From positions 1 to 18,319 of the forward strand of contig DAITAC010000081.1 in NCBI GenBank assembly GCA_036824465.1: a DNA stretch of 18,319 nt, written 5' to 3'. The notes beneath the pieces were generated by a model. It had not been told where the DNA came from and ran no database searches. It saw nothing but the letters and a program-made list of their open reading frames with translations. Source of the stretch: JAKOQB01 sp036824465 (GTDB lineage Bacteria > Pseudomonadota > Gammaproteobacteria > Burkholderiales > Burkholderiaceae_F). Shown piece after piece: positions 4,499 through 12,462 of this stretch; within the stretch, counting starts at the first letter, position 1, and every line of letters starts with the position of its first letter. The translations under genes were made by a program, and so were the position numbers.

Positions 4499-6334
4499 TC
4501 AGCGGAGGTGCTCCTCGGTATAGAGCGACAGTTCGATCAGCCGGTCGAGTAGTTCCTCGCCGCGCAGACCGGGAAAGTTATGGCGCACCATTTCCTTTGC
4601 ATACAAGCGGACCAGATACCGCAACTTGAGTGACTTGTTGCGTGCGGCGAAGACAAAGTCGCGGTGACCGCTGTTGACGACGATCAGATTGCGCTCGAGG
4701 TCATGGCGCGAGCGCCAGAGTTGGCCGGGGGCGTGCTCGAGCGTGTAGCCGGGCAGGCCATGTGCGGCACCCGTGCGCTCCTTCGCCTCCGGCAGCAGGC
4801 TGTCAGTGACAGTCACGAGCGCCTGTGCCTCGCACACGATCTCGCCTTGGTTCGCGCGGACGCAAACGCGAACGAGCGCCGGCTCCTCGGGGGCAACGAA
4901 GTTCACATACTCCGCGTTGGCGTGCTCGATTCGTCCTGCGCCCTCCAGCACGCGCCATTCGAATCCGACGCCCTCGGCCACCGGGCGGCGGCTCGCATCG
5001 CGCGCGACCGCATGCAGACTGCGTTGCGCGCCGACCGGTACCGTGCAGGCCGAAGGCGCGATGCGAACGCTGAATAGCGGTCCGGCAAACTCGAAGAACT
5101 GCCGCTGCGGAGAAACGGCATCGGCCTCGCTCGGCAGGGCGACGCCTGCGGTTTCGAAATCGGCAGCAGGGGGCTGTCCGGTCCCGGTGGAAGATGCCTG
5201 TCTTTTCGGCGCTTGGATGTCGAACCAGTCGTAGTCCTCCGCAGGCAGGGTCAGCATCGCCTCGCGAAACGCGCGCTGGATCGACTTCAGGGTGTCGCGC
5301 GAACTGCGTTCATCCTCGGCGCGCCGCCGCTCTTCGATCAGCGCGCACAAGCGCGCCTCGACTGGCGCCATCGCGTCGACAAGAGACTCCAGCGCCGCGT
5401 CATGTATGACTCCGGTGCGGGTCGCCGGCGTCAGATTTAGAAACGGCGCATCGACGATGCCCTGCAGGCAGCCGTCGGTCCAAGGCGCTCTCTGAAACGC
5501 TTCCAGCTGCGTCAGCGAGGCGACGATGCGTGTTCCGGATCGGTACAGACCCACCTGGTTGGCGGCGTCTGCAGTGTTCAGGTACAGCTCGACGTAGATC
5601 TCCCCTTGCCGCGCAGCGGGCGCCGGCAGATGGTGAAGAAGTTCGCCCGTGAACTGCCGCGGCTCGACGGCAAGATCCTTACGCGCCAGCCGATCGACGA
5701 CACGAATGTGCGCGCCCGAATGGCGGATGCGCTCGCGCAGCTCGGAGGCGAGATAGCGTTGGATCTTCTCGCCCGACAACTGGCGCACGCCGGGCAACAG
5801 CGGCCGGATCTTCAGCCGCGTGCCGGACTCGGCCAGCAGCGATCCCCGGCGCACCACGCTGTAGCCGGGATCGTGCCGGCGCATGCGCATCTCATGGACG
5901 CGACCGTCGGCGCCGGCTGAGCTCATCGCCAGCTCCTCACCCACAGTCCAGAAGGAAAGCAACCCGATGCCGAACTCGCCCTGAATTCCGCGCGCGCCTT
6001 CGATCCTCAGGCGGCGCTTGAGCGAATCGCAGATGTGCGTGGCCACGTAGCGGAAGTCGGGCACGCCCTCGTCGTCTTTCGGCACGCCGCGTCCGTCATC
6101 GACGATCTCCAGATAGTGGTCGCCACGCTCACGCCCGCGCATGATCGTGATCGAGCGCGCGCCCGCGTCAATCGAGTTCTCGACGAACTCGGCGACGGCC
6201 TTCAGCGGATTGTCCTGCGACAATGCGATGATCGTGATCGCGTTCCAGTCGTCGCCGATGCGCAGGCGCCCGCCCGTCCCGGACCGCGATTTCGCGGAAC
6301 GCTCTCGCACTCGGCCTGGCCCTGCGGTCGCCAT
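4499..6334 (-). CDS. GHKL (MutL/Hsp90-like) ATPase with a probable Ig-like domain
   Basis: A 611-residue cytosolic protein whose first 180 or so residues form a Bergerat-fold ATPase. The N-box AEFVENSIDAGA gives the likely catalytic Glu49 and Mg-binding Asn53. VDDGRGVP (78-85) is the G1 box and IQGEFGIGLLSFW (117-129) the G2/lid. The N-box is closest in style to MutL and MORC, not to histidine kinases, and no phospho-acceptor domain is present. A transducer-like middle part runs to about 340, with a conserved-looking LTPATRTGV near 301-309. It is followed by a charged linker. Residues about 422-511 (SVRIAPSACTVPVGAQRSL through ALVTVT) read as a bacterial Ig-like beta domain. The C-terminal 85 residues form a separate helical domain (LKLRYLVRLYAKEMVRHNF). 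The ATG at 6334 has GAGG 7 nt upstream. It is isolated, with 447 bp empty upstream. The role is unknown; a DNA-associated or defence role is only inference. Confidence 0.8.
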   Translation of the reverse strand: MATAGPGRVRERSAKSRSGTGGRLRIGDDWNAITIIALSQDNPLKAVAEFVENSIDAGARSITIMRGRERGDHYLEIVDDGRGVPKDDEGVPDFRYVATHICDSLKRRLRIEGARGIQGEFGIGLLSFWTVGEELAMSSAGADGRVHEMRMRRHDPGYSVVRRGSLLAESGTRLKIRPLLPGVRQLSGEKIQRYLASELRERIRHSGAHIRVVDRLARKDLAVEPRQFTGELLHHLPAPAARQGEIYVELYLNTADAANQVGLYRSGTRIVASLTQLEAFQRAPWTDGCLQGIVDAPFLNLTPATRTGVIHDAALESLVDAMAPVEARLCALIEERRRAEDERSSRDTLKSIQRAFREAMLTLPAEDYDWFDIQAPKRQASSTGTGQPPAADFETAGVALPSEADAVSPQRQFFEFAGPLFSVRIAPSACTVPVGAQRSLHAVARDASRRPVAEGVGFEWRVLEGAGRIEHANAEYVNFVAPEEPALVRVCVRANQGEIVCEAQALVTVTDSLLPEAKERTGAAHGLPGYTLEHAPGQLWRSRHDLERNLIVVNSGHRDFVFAARNKSLKLRYLVRLYAKEMVRHNFPGLRGEELLDRLIELSLYTEEHLR

Positions 6335-6781
6335 GATCTTGCCTCGGAACTCGATCGACTTTATGGATTGGTCTGAAAGACTACTGCGGGTCTGGACCCC
6401 GCCGCAGCCGTATCCGGCGCCCAGCCGGCGAACGAGTTGGCGCGTGCTGGCTCTGTCCAGGGTTTGTCAACCTTGCACGTTCCGTCGGATTGCGAACTTC
6501 GCAAGTCAGGACACCACTCCAGCAGAGGCCGCTGTTCGGCCGATTCCTATGTCGTCGAATCACTGAGCGGCCACTGCTTTGCGTTTACGCACTCATCTTC
6601 AATTGGCGCAATCGCGCGGCGCTAACGCGCCGTCGTGCAATCGGTCCAGTCATGGAGCACGAATTTTACGTGTGATACACAACTGATACAGATACCCCGC
6701 TAAACCGCATGAACACTATATGATCGAAACAATCCATCATGGGCGCAACACAGAATCGCCACGGCGACATGGCCAGCTCGC
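6335..6781. other. 447-bp intergenic region
   Basis: No gene is supported between the ATPase start and the histidine-kinase stop. It should hold the ATPase promoter and the 3' end of the operon. Visible structures are a 6-bp-stem hairpin at 6617-6632 (CGGCGC-TAAC-GCGCCG), a small stem at 6756-6767 (TCGCC-AC-GGCGA), and an AT-richer patch at about 6660-6730. None has a T-tract. No tRNA-like fold was recognised. Confidence 0.55.
6673..6690. repeat. Helically phased TGATACA direct repeat
   Basis: TGATACA occurs at 6673-6679 and again at 6684-6690, an 11-bp period. This is the spacing typical of tandem half-sites for OmpR/PhoB-type regulators. It lies about 340 bp upstream of the ATPase start. 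It may be chance. Confidence 0.25.
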
Positions 6782-8566
6782 TCACGCGCTCTGGCCCGGC
6801 GCAGACACCTGCGCGGCGCCGAACAGCGGAACATCGAACCAGAACTCGGCACCGCCTTCGGGCCGATTGCGAAAGCCGATGCGCCCGTGCATGCGCTCGA
6901 CGAGTGATCGGGCAATTGCCAGACCGAGTCCAGAGCCACCCGTCGCGCGTCGATTGGAGGAATCCGCCTGCGAGAACTTCTGAAATATGCGGGTGCGGAA
7001 TTCCTCCGGCACGCCCGGTCCGTTGTCCAGCACCGCGACCCGGCCCATGTTGCCCGCCTCGTGCACACGCACCGTGACCTGTGACTCGAGGGGCGAGTAC
7101 TTCATCGCGTTCGAAAGCAGGTTGACGACCACTTGCTGCAGCCGCCCGTCATCTCCGAGCACGGTCACACTTTCGTCCGTGAATTCAAGCGCGACGCGCA
7201 ACCGTCGATCCGCGGCATAACTCTGCGTCATCGCCACTGCCTGGCGCACCGCCTGGACCAGCTTCATCGGTACCAGATCGAACGACAGCAGTCCGACCTC
7301 GAGCCGCTCCATGTCGACAATGTCGCTGATCAGACGCACCAGCTGTTCGGCGTTGGAGTGCGCGATGTCGATCAGTTTCCGCACGTCGGCCGGCAGTTCT
7401 TCACTGGCCTCCTCATGCAGCAGCGCCAACGCACCGCGGATGCTGGTGACCGGCGTGCGCAACTCGTGGCTCACCGTCGACAGGAACTCGGATTTCATCG
7501 ATTCGACGCGGCGACGTTCGGTGATGTCGCGCGCGACAAAAACCAGGTGCTGCTCCGCGCCGGTCACCACCACCGAGCGCGACACTTCGACGGGTATGCG
7601 GCGATCGCTGTCGCCGACCAGTTCAGTCTCGAACAACTCCTTGCTGGCGCCCGAATCAGACCCGGCGGCAAACGGCAGATCGCGGCCGATCCAATAAGGG
7701 GAACGGCCGCGCGCCGGGAGCGCGGCGTCAGCACGATGCAACTGCTGAAGCAGTTCGCCGGCAGCGGGATTCAGCGCCTCGATCACGCCGCGCGTATTGG
7801 TGATGAAAACCGCCACCGGCAGGTTCTCCATCACCGCGCGCAGGTAACGCTCCGATTCAGCGGCGCGCGACTGCACCGTGCGGCGCGTCTCCGCCGCCGC
7901 CATCAGTTCGCGGTTCATGCCCTCGATGCGCCGCGCAAGGCGCAGGGTCGACAGCAATCCGGCCAAGATCAGCACCAGCGTGAGCACGCTGGCACCGATC
8001 ACGGTCTGGATGGTGCGCTGACGCAGCGCGGCCGCGCTCGCTTCCAGACCCACGAGGGCGACGGCGTGGCGATTCTGTATCTCGCGCAGCAGGGTCCGAA
8101 TGGCCCCGCGCACGGCGGCACTGCCCTCTCGCAACGCGCTGACGTCCGCGGCATCCGGACGCACGCCGCCCCTCGTGACGCACCACGCCTGCATTGGCGA
8201 GAGATACCCGTCCTGCCAGCGGCGCCACAGCGCGTCGAGTCGCTGGATTTCCTCGCTGCTGACCGCGCGACCTTCGAGCAATTCCGTCAGACGGACGCGG
8301 CTCTTCACGTACAGCGCGTCGGGCTGGCTCTCGGCCAGGAAGCCCCGATCCCCGGTCAGCGCACAGTAGGAAAGACCGCGATCGTTGTCGAGCGCGGATT
8401 CAATCACCGCAAGTTCCGCGACGACCCGCTGAATGCTCAGGTTGGCCTGCTGCGCGTCGATCAGCTGCAGGGATCGCCAAGCCACGAGGCCGAGCGCCAC
8501 GCCGCCAGTCGCAATCAGCGCGAGGGTCAGCGCAACGATCCGCGCGGGCAGCGAGCGCAGCATCAT
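6782..8566 (-). CDS. CHASE3-PAS hybrid-free sensor histidine kinase
   Basis: A 594-residue inner-membrane sensor kinase. TM1 (about 9-31) and TM2 (about 186-208) bracket a periplasmic CHASE3-like domain, whose ALDNDRGLSYCALTGDRGFL motif is typical. A PAS domain follows (about 237-350, RAVMENLPVAVFITNTRGVI to ARDITERR). HisKA has the phospho-acceptor His367 in FLSTVSHELRTP. The HATPase domain has N-box VNLLSNAMKY (Asn486), G1 DNGPGVP, F-box FQKFSQAD and G2 GGSGLGLAI. There is no receiver or HPt domain, so it should phosphorylate a separate partner, most simply the operon's response regulator. I chose the ATG at 8566 because it overlaps the glycosyltransferase stop as ATGA and places TM1 at the N-terminus; an in-frame codon at 8635 would put 23 polar residues in front. 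It is the last gene of the five-gene operon. Confidence 0.93.
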   Translation of the reverse strand: MMLRSLPARIVALTLALIATGGVALGLVAWRSLQLIDAQQANLSIQRVVAELAVIESALDNDRGLSYCALTGDRGFLAESQPDALYVKSRVRLTELLEGRAVSSEEIQRLDALWRRWQDGYLSPMQAWCVTRGGVRPDAADVSALREGSAAVRGAIRTLLREIQNRHAVALVGLEASAAALRQRTIQTVIGASVLTLVLILAGLLSTLRLARRIEGMNRELMAAAETRRTVQSRAAESERYLRAVMENLPVAVFITNTRGVIEALNPAAGELLQQLHRADAALPARGRSPYWIGRDLPFAAGSDSGASKELFETELVGDSDRRIPVEVSRSVVVTGAEQHLVFVARDITERRRVESMKSEFLSTVSHELRTPVTSIRGALALLHEEASEELPADVRKLIDIAHSNAEQLVRLISDIVDMERLEVGLLSFDLVPMKLVQAVRQAVAMTQSYAADRRLRVALEFTDESVTVLGDDGRLQQVVVNLLSNAMKYSPLESQVTVRVHEAGNMGRVAVLDNGPGVPEEFRTRIFQKFSQADSSNRRATGGSGLGLAIARSLVERMHGRIGFRNRPEGGAEFWFDVPLFGAAQVSAPGQSA

Positions 8567-10017
8567 CGATCGGTGCCCGGACGTTCGACGCGGCTCGGCT
8601 GTTGCCAGGAGCCGCTGCGTTTCATTGCGCCCCACTGTCCGCGCTTACCGCGCAGCCAGCGCACCAGTCCGATCATCCGCCATACGCCGTTTAGCTGGCG
8701 GTAGCCAACGTTCTCTAACAGGATTGCCAGCATCAGGACGGCGATGTGGCGCGCGTACGGGTAGACGTGAAACGAGTTCTCCTCGAGCATCAGGGCGGCC
8801 GACGACAACAGCAGCCCGACGGCAAACGCCATGGCAAGAAACGCCAGGAAGGCGCCCAGCGAAAGCGCACCTGCCAGCCACGCAATCGTGAAGAGCGCGT
8901 AGCCGATCACCTCCATGACCGGCCCCAGCCCTTCGAACAGAAGCATCACCGGAAAAGCCAGCCAGCCGGGCGCGCCGCCGCGCGAGTGGAAAAGGAGCGT
9001 GCGGTTCAACCAGAGGCTTTCCATCAGTCCCTGCTGCCAGCGTCTTCGCTGGTTGCCGAGCGTGCGCAGATCCTCGGGCGCCTCGGTCCAGCAGATCGGG
9101 TCGGGGACGAACACGATTCGATACTTGCGGCGCGCCAACCGATGGATGCGATGCAGGCGAACCACGAGCTCCATGTCCTCGCCGATCGTCCCAAGGCGGT
9201 AGCCGCCTGCATCGATCACCGTATTGCGGCGGAACAGACCGAACGCGCCGGAGATGATCAGGATCGCGTTCAGCGGCGACCAGCCCATGCGACCGAACAG
9301 GAAGGCGCGCAGGTATTCGACGATCTGGATGCGCGCGAGCCAGTTCTTCGGCATGCCAATCGACTGCAGGAAGCCGTCGCTGACGCGGCAGCCATTGGCG
9401 AGCCGGACCGTGCCGCCGGCCGCGATGACTTCCGGCCCTTCCAGGAACGGCCGCACGACGCGCAGCAGGCTCAGCCGCTCGAGCACCGAGTCGGCGTCTA
9501 CCGCACAGAAGAGCGGGTACTGCGCGGCATTGATGCCGGCATTCAGTGCGTCGGCCTTGCCGCCGTTGTGCTTGTCGAGGACGCGCAGGTTCGGGTGCCG
9601 GCGCGACACGTATTCAGCGCGCACCGGTTGCGTGCGCAACTGCGGCGGTGTCACGTCGGGCACCGGCTGCAGATCGAAAGCGTCGCGCAGCACCGTCAGA
9701 GTCGCGTCGCGCGAGCCGTCGTTGATGACAATGATCTCGTATTCCGGATAAATGAGCTGCAGCAGCGAACTGGTGGAGCCAACGATTGTCTCGGCCTCGT
9801 TGTACGCGGGTACGAGCATGCTGATCGGAGGCTCCAGTCCCGAGAAGCGGCTCGTCGCTTCCATCGCCCCGCGCGCGAGCGTCTCGCGCCGAATCACGCG
9901 CATTGACAGGACGTTGAGCCCAAGGTACACCGCGGACTGCAACAGGAAGTACGCTAGGAAGACCCACTGGAGGATCTCGATGACGTGCGCGAATCCAGCG
10001 TAGACGGACGCGATCAT
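8563..10017 (-). CDS. Processive family-2 glycosyltransferase (BcsA/PgaC-like)
   Basis: A 484-residue inner-membrane polysaccharide synthase. TM1 is at about 12-37. The GT-A domain carries the complete processive signature: VINDGSRD (Asp100), AVDADS (DxD, Asp174/Asp176), IGEDMEL (catalytic-base Asp281) and NQRRRWQQG (QxxRW, 323-327). Membrane helices follow at about 350-380, 382-410 and 424-437. HNGGKADALNAGI (150-162) is the usual sugar-nucleotide segment. The size and layout resemble PgaC/IcaA and XagB, not cellulose synthase. There is no C-terminal PilZ domain, so direct c-di-GMP control through PilZ is not built in. The sugar cannot be deduced. The start at 10017 overlaps the HEAT-repeat gene stop as ATGA; its own stop overlaps the kinase start the same way. 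Confidence 0.93.
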   Translation of the reverse strand: MIASVYAGFAHVIEILQWVFLAYFLLQSAVYLGLNVLSMRVIRRETLARGAMEATSRFSGLEPPISMLVPAYNEAETIVGSTSSLLQLIYPEYEIIVINDGSRDATLTVLRDAFDLQPVPDVTPPQLRTQPVRAEYVSRRHPNLRVLDKHNGGKADALNAGINAAQYPLFCAVDADSVLERLSLLRVVRPFLEGPEVIAAGGTVRLANGCRVSDGFLQSIGMPKNWLARIQIVEYLRAFLFGRMGWSPLNAILIISGAFGLFRRNTVIDAGGYRLGTIGEDMELVVRLHRIHRLARRKYRIVFVPDPICWTEAPEDLRTLGNQRRRWQQGLMESLWLNRTLLFHSRGGAPGWLAFPVMLLFEGLGPVMEVIGYALFTIAWLAGALSLGAFLAFLAMAFAVGLLLSSAALMLEENSFHVYPYARHIAVLMLAILLENVGYRQLNGVWRMIGLVRWLRGKRGQWGAMKRSGSWQQPSRVERPGTDR

Positions 10018-11069
10018 CCGGTGCGCCCTTCCGCAAGCACGTGCAGCAGCATCTGGCGTGCATCGTCGCTCGTGTGCGCGTGCGCCAGCCGCTCGATCTC
10101 TTCGCGCTCGATGCCCGGCGCGACCAGTAACGCCTGGGCCGCGCGCAGCCGTACCCACCAGCTTGAATCGCCGAGCATCGCCTCGATCAGCGCGCGGTCC
10201 TCCTTGGTGCCCAGACGGCCAAGCGCCTTGACCGCCTGCGTGCGCACGGGCCAGCGCCGATGCTTCAGCATCGCACGGATGCGCGGCAGCGCGGCCGGTT
10301 CGTCGACCACGCGCAGGCACACCGCCAGCACGTCCGTTTCCCGGGCAGTGCGCAGCAGACGCAACACCAGGTCGCTGGCCTGGGTGTCATATGCAGCCGG
10401 CAGCATCTGCAGCCCGCGCGCGAGCTTGTTGCGCGGCAACTTCCCGATCCACCCGAGCAGGCGCTCGGTGACCGCGTCGGGCCCGGCCTCCTGTAGCATG
10501 GCGAGGGCTGCGCTGGGCGGCCAGTCGGCACGGCGCGCATAACAGTCGAGGATCACCGGGACTGAACGAACTGGCTCGATGCGCATCAGCGCGCGCGCGG
10601 CGACCAGTGAAAGAAAGCTGCGCCGCACGTTGACGAAGCGCCGTACGCGGGGCCAGTCGTCGACCGCGCCCAGATGGCCCAGCACGCGCAGACTGGTCAG
10701 AATGCGCCGGACGCTGTGACCTCGGAGCCAGCGGCGGCACCTCTGGTCGAGTTTCAGCCGGATCAGCAGCGCATTCAGGCCCGCCTTAGCGTCGCCGCGC
10801 AGTGCTTCCTGCATCGCGCACCACATCTTCAGCAGTTCGCCGGTTTCCCCGAGCCCGATGCGAGGAAGCTCCGGCTGCTCGCCCGCCATCCAGTCAAGCA
10901 GCACATCGCGCCATCGTGCCTCGGCCTGGGCGCGCTGCACTTCGGCCAGCGCCAGCAAGACCCGGTGCACGGCGATCTGCAACACGAGGGCAGCGACGAT
11001 CGCAACGGAGACGAGCGCCGTCAGCAGCGCAGCCGCAATCAGCGGATCAGAACTCGCGGCGAAGTCCAA
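10014..11069 (-). CDS. Membrane-anchored HEAT-repeat protein
   Basis: A 351-residue protein with one N-terminal membrane helix (about 10-35, ALLTALVSVAIVAALVLQI) followed by an all-helical repeat region. HEAT-type units are clearest in the C-terminal half, for example RIRAMLKHRRWPVRTQAVKA, then LGRLGTKEDRALIEAML, then WWVRLRAAQALLVAP. HEAT solenoids are protein-binding scaffolds, so the probable role is to hold synthase, barrel or regulator together at the inner membrane. Topology is uncertain; the Arg-rich region after the helix suggests a cytoplasmic solenoid. The start is a TTG at 11069 inside the preceding gene (23-bp overlap), without a good ribosome-binding site. Translation is probably coupled to the barrel gene. 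No better start was seen. Confidence 0.85.
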   Translation of the reverse strand: MDFAASSDPLIAAALLTALVSVAIVAALVLQIAVHRVLLALAEVQRAQAEARWRDVLLDWMAGEQPELPRIGLGETGELLKMWCAMQEALRGDAKAGLNALLIRLKLDQRCRRWLRGHSVRRILTSLRVLGHLGAVDDWPRVRRFVNVRRSFLSLVAARALMRIEPVRSVPVILDCYARRADWPPSAALAMLQEAGPDAVTERLLGWIGKLPRNKLARGLQMLPAAYDTQASDLVLRLLRTARETDVLAVCLRVVDEPAALPRIRAMLKHRRWPVRTQAVKALGRLGTKEDRALIEAMLGDSSWWVRLRAAQALLVAPGIEREEIERLAHAHTSDDARQMLLHVLAEGRTG

Positions 11070-11799
11070 CGCGTATGCCGGTGCGCCGGTAGAGCTCGCC
11101 CTGTTCGTGCCAGCCGAGTTCCCACGCCACCGCCCACTGCAAATTGATCCAGTGCGACCCTGCCAAGGCGATCGACTTCACATCCGCAGCGATCACGCCG
11201 CCGCTGCCATCATTCTCCAGTTCACGGCCACGTGCGCCGGACAATCCGAGGCGCGACCGGTCGGCATAGAAGAAATCGAAGGCAAAGCGCTGACTGCCTG
11301 CCCTGGCGCCGTTGTTCAGCTGCGCGGCATACAGCGTCAAAGCGGCGCGGAAATTGTCCCAGTAGCGCTCACCGGTGATGCTTGCAAGCCAGGTGTCGTC
11401 GTGGCGGTATTCGGTTCGCTTGAGCCCGATGCCAAGCACGTACCCCCCGTCGAATGCGCACGCGGCGTTCACGCCAAGGCTGCCACGCGGCAGCACGCGG
11501 TAGGTGTCCGACATCGTGCCATCGACGCCCAGCGTCCAGCAGGACGCTGCAGCTACGCTCACGCCGAGGCCGACTTCGTTGTCGTGCTGATCGAAACGCG
11601 ACGTCCGGCGCAGCAGGCCTGTCACGGCCGTTCGATCAGGCCGTCGATGAAACAATTCGACGTACACGCTTTCCCAATCGGCGCGGTTGCCACTCAGCGC
11701 TTCGTGTGTATAGCCGGCCTCGGCCTGAGTCGTTGCGATGCCCTGGGCCTGCGCGATGCCCGATGCGCACAGGGCCAACAGCGCCGCGACAGTTTTCAT
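11047..11799 (-). CDS. YaiO-family outer-membrane beta-barrel protein
   Basis: A 250-residue exported protein. MKTVAALLALCASGIAQAQ is a clear signal peptide with an AQA cleavage site at about residue 18. The rest alternates polar and hydrophobic residues with many aromatic girdle positions (for example WESVYVELFHRR, FAFDFFYADRSRLGL) and ends in a terminal Phe (RVGLRREF), the usual outer-membrane assembly signal. The overall pattern fits YaiO-type barrels, here without the TPR half seen in some relatives. In this operon it is the natural exit channel for the polymer made by the family-2 glycosyltransferase. I chose the ATG at 11799: it overlaps the response-regulator stop as ATGA and is the only start giving a signal peptide at the N-terminus. 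Confidence 0.85.
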   Translation of the reverse strand: MKTVAALLALCASGIAQAQGIATTQAEAGYTHEALSGNRADWESVYVELFHRRPDRTAVTGLLRRTSRFDQHDNEVGLGVSVAAASCWTLGVDGTMSDTYRVLPRGSLGVNAACAFDGGYVLGIGLKRTEYRHDDTWLASITGERYWDNFRAALTLYAAQLNNGARAGSQRFAFDFFYADRSRLGLSGARGRELENDGSGGVIAADVKSIALAGSHWINLQWAVAWELGWHEQGELYRRTGIRVGLRREF

Positions 11800-12173
11800 C
11801 GCCTCATCGCCAGCATCCGCTGCACACGGGCGACCAGTTCGCGAGGCTGAAACGGCTTGAGCACGTAGTCGTTGGCCCCGGAGGACAGCGCCCGCACGAT
11901 GTCCTTCTCCTGCGACTTGGCGCTGAGCATCAGCACTGGGACTTCCTTCCATCCCTGTTGCGCGCGGATCATCGACAGCAGTTCGAAGCCATCGTGAAAA
12001 GGCAACATTACGTCAAGCAGCACCAGATCTGGCGCCGCCGCGCCGCGAATTCGCTCTGCCGCCGCGCGACCGTCCTCAGAAACGTCGACCACGTAGCCCT
12101 GCCGCTTAAGCGTGAACTCAAGGATGTGCGCGATGTTCGGATCGTCTTCGACGACGAGAATTGAGTGGGACAC
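11796..12173 (-). CDS. Single-domain (CheY-like) response regulator
   Basis: A 125-residue receiver with no output domain. Acidic pocket Glu9-Asp10-Asp11 (VVEDD), phospho-acceptor Asp54 (LVLLDVMLP), Ser84 (LMLSAKS) and Lys106 (YVLKPFQP) are all present, so it should be phosphorylatable. It is the first gene of the five-gene operon. The cognate kinase is most likely the CHASE3 kinase at the operon's other end. Without an output domain it must act by protein contact, for example on the HEAT-repeat protein or the synthase, or pass phosphate onward. The start is a GTG at 12173 with GAGG 8 nt upstream. The sequence resembles receivers of PleD and OmpR type more than chemotaxis CheY. Confidence 0.93.
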   Translation of the reverse strand: MSHSILVVEDDPNIAHILEFTLKRQGYVVDVSEDGRAAAERIRGAAAPDLVLLDVMLPFHDGFELLSMIRAQQGWKEVPVLMLSAKSQEKDIVRALSSGANDYVLKPFQPRELVARVQRMLAMRR

Positions 12174-12462
12174 GGGCTGGGCCTCGGGGTTGAATTACGC
12201 GCCGTCAGGCGATCGCCAAGTCTACTGATGACGGCCAGCATCTAATTTTCTCAGAGCGCCTCTTTCACCGGACCATAGCGCGACCCTGGTCGAGTGGCAC
12301 GGCTGAACGCCTTCACAGTGGCCGACGCGACGCGCAGTCGCGTGTTGGCGTGGTCAACGAGGTGACTTGGCGCGCGCAGTGCAGCTAGACTCCTTCGTGG
12401 CGTGATGTAAAGCAACCGATCCCTGCGCCAGATTGTGCCAACGCACGACCAACGGTCAACCA
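12174..12462. promoter_or_regulatory. Divergent intergenic region
   Basis: 289 bp between the operon start (minus) and the methyltransferase gene (plus), so both promoters should lie here. A perfect 10-bp palindrome GGCGATCGCC is at 12208-12217, 35 bp upstream of the response-regulator GTG. An AT-rich patch (ATCTAATTTTCTCAG) starts at 12240. I could not assign -35/-10 pairs with confidence. Confidence 0.35.

Noticed and set aside
4380..4500. Possible integron attC site built on the GC hairpin
   Set aside because: No R-box pair matching RYYYAAC and GTTRRRY flanks the hairpin, and the recombinase does not have the IntI-specific insert as far as I can see.
7133..8704. 523-codon plus-strand open frame
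   Set aside because: It is antisense to the histidine kinase and glycosyltransferase; it is rich in Arg, His and Gln as expected of a shadow frame and shows no domain.
8746..9906. 386-codon plus-strand open frame
   Set aside because: It is antisense to the glycosyltransferase, whose D, DxD, GED and QxxRW motifs are all on the minus strand.
12208..12217. GGCGATCGCC as a HIP1-like repeat
   Set aside because: Only one copy was noticed, and such palindromes are common by chance in GC-rich DNA; nothing else suggests a cyanobacterium.
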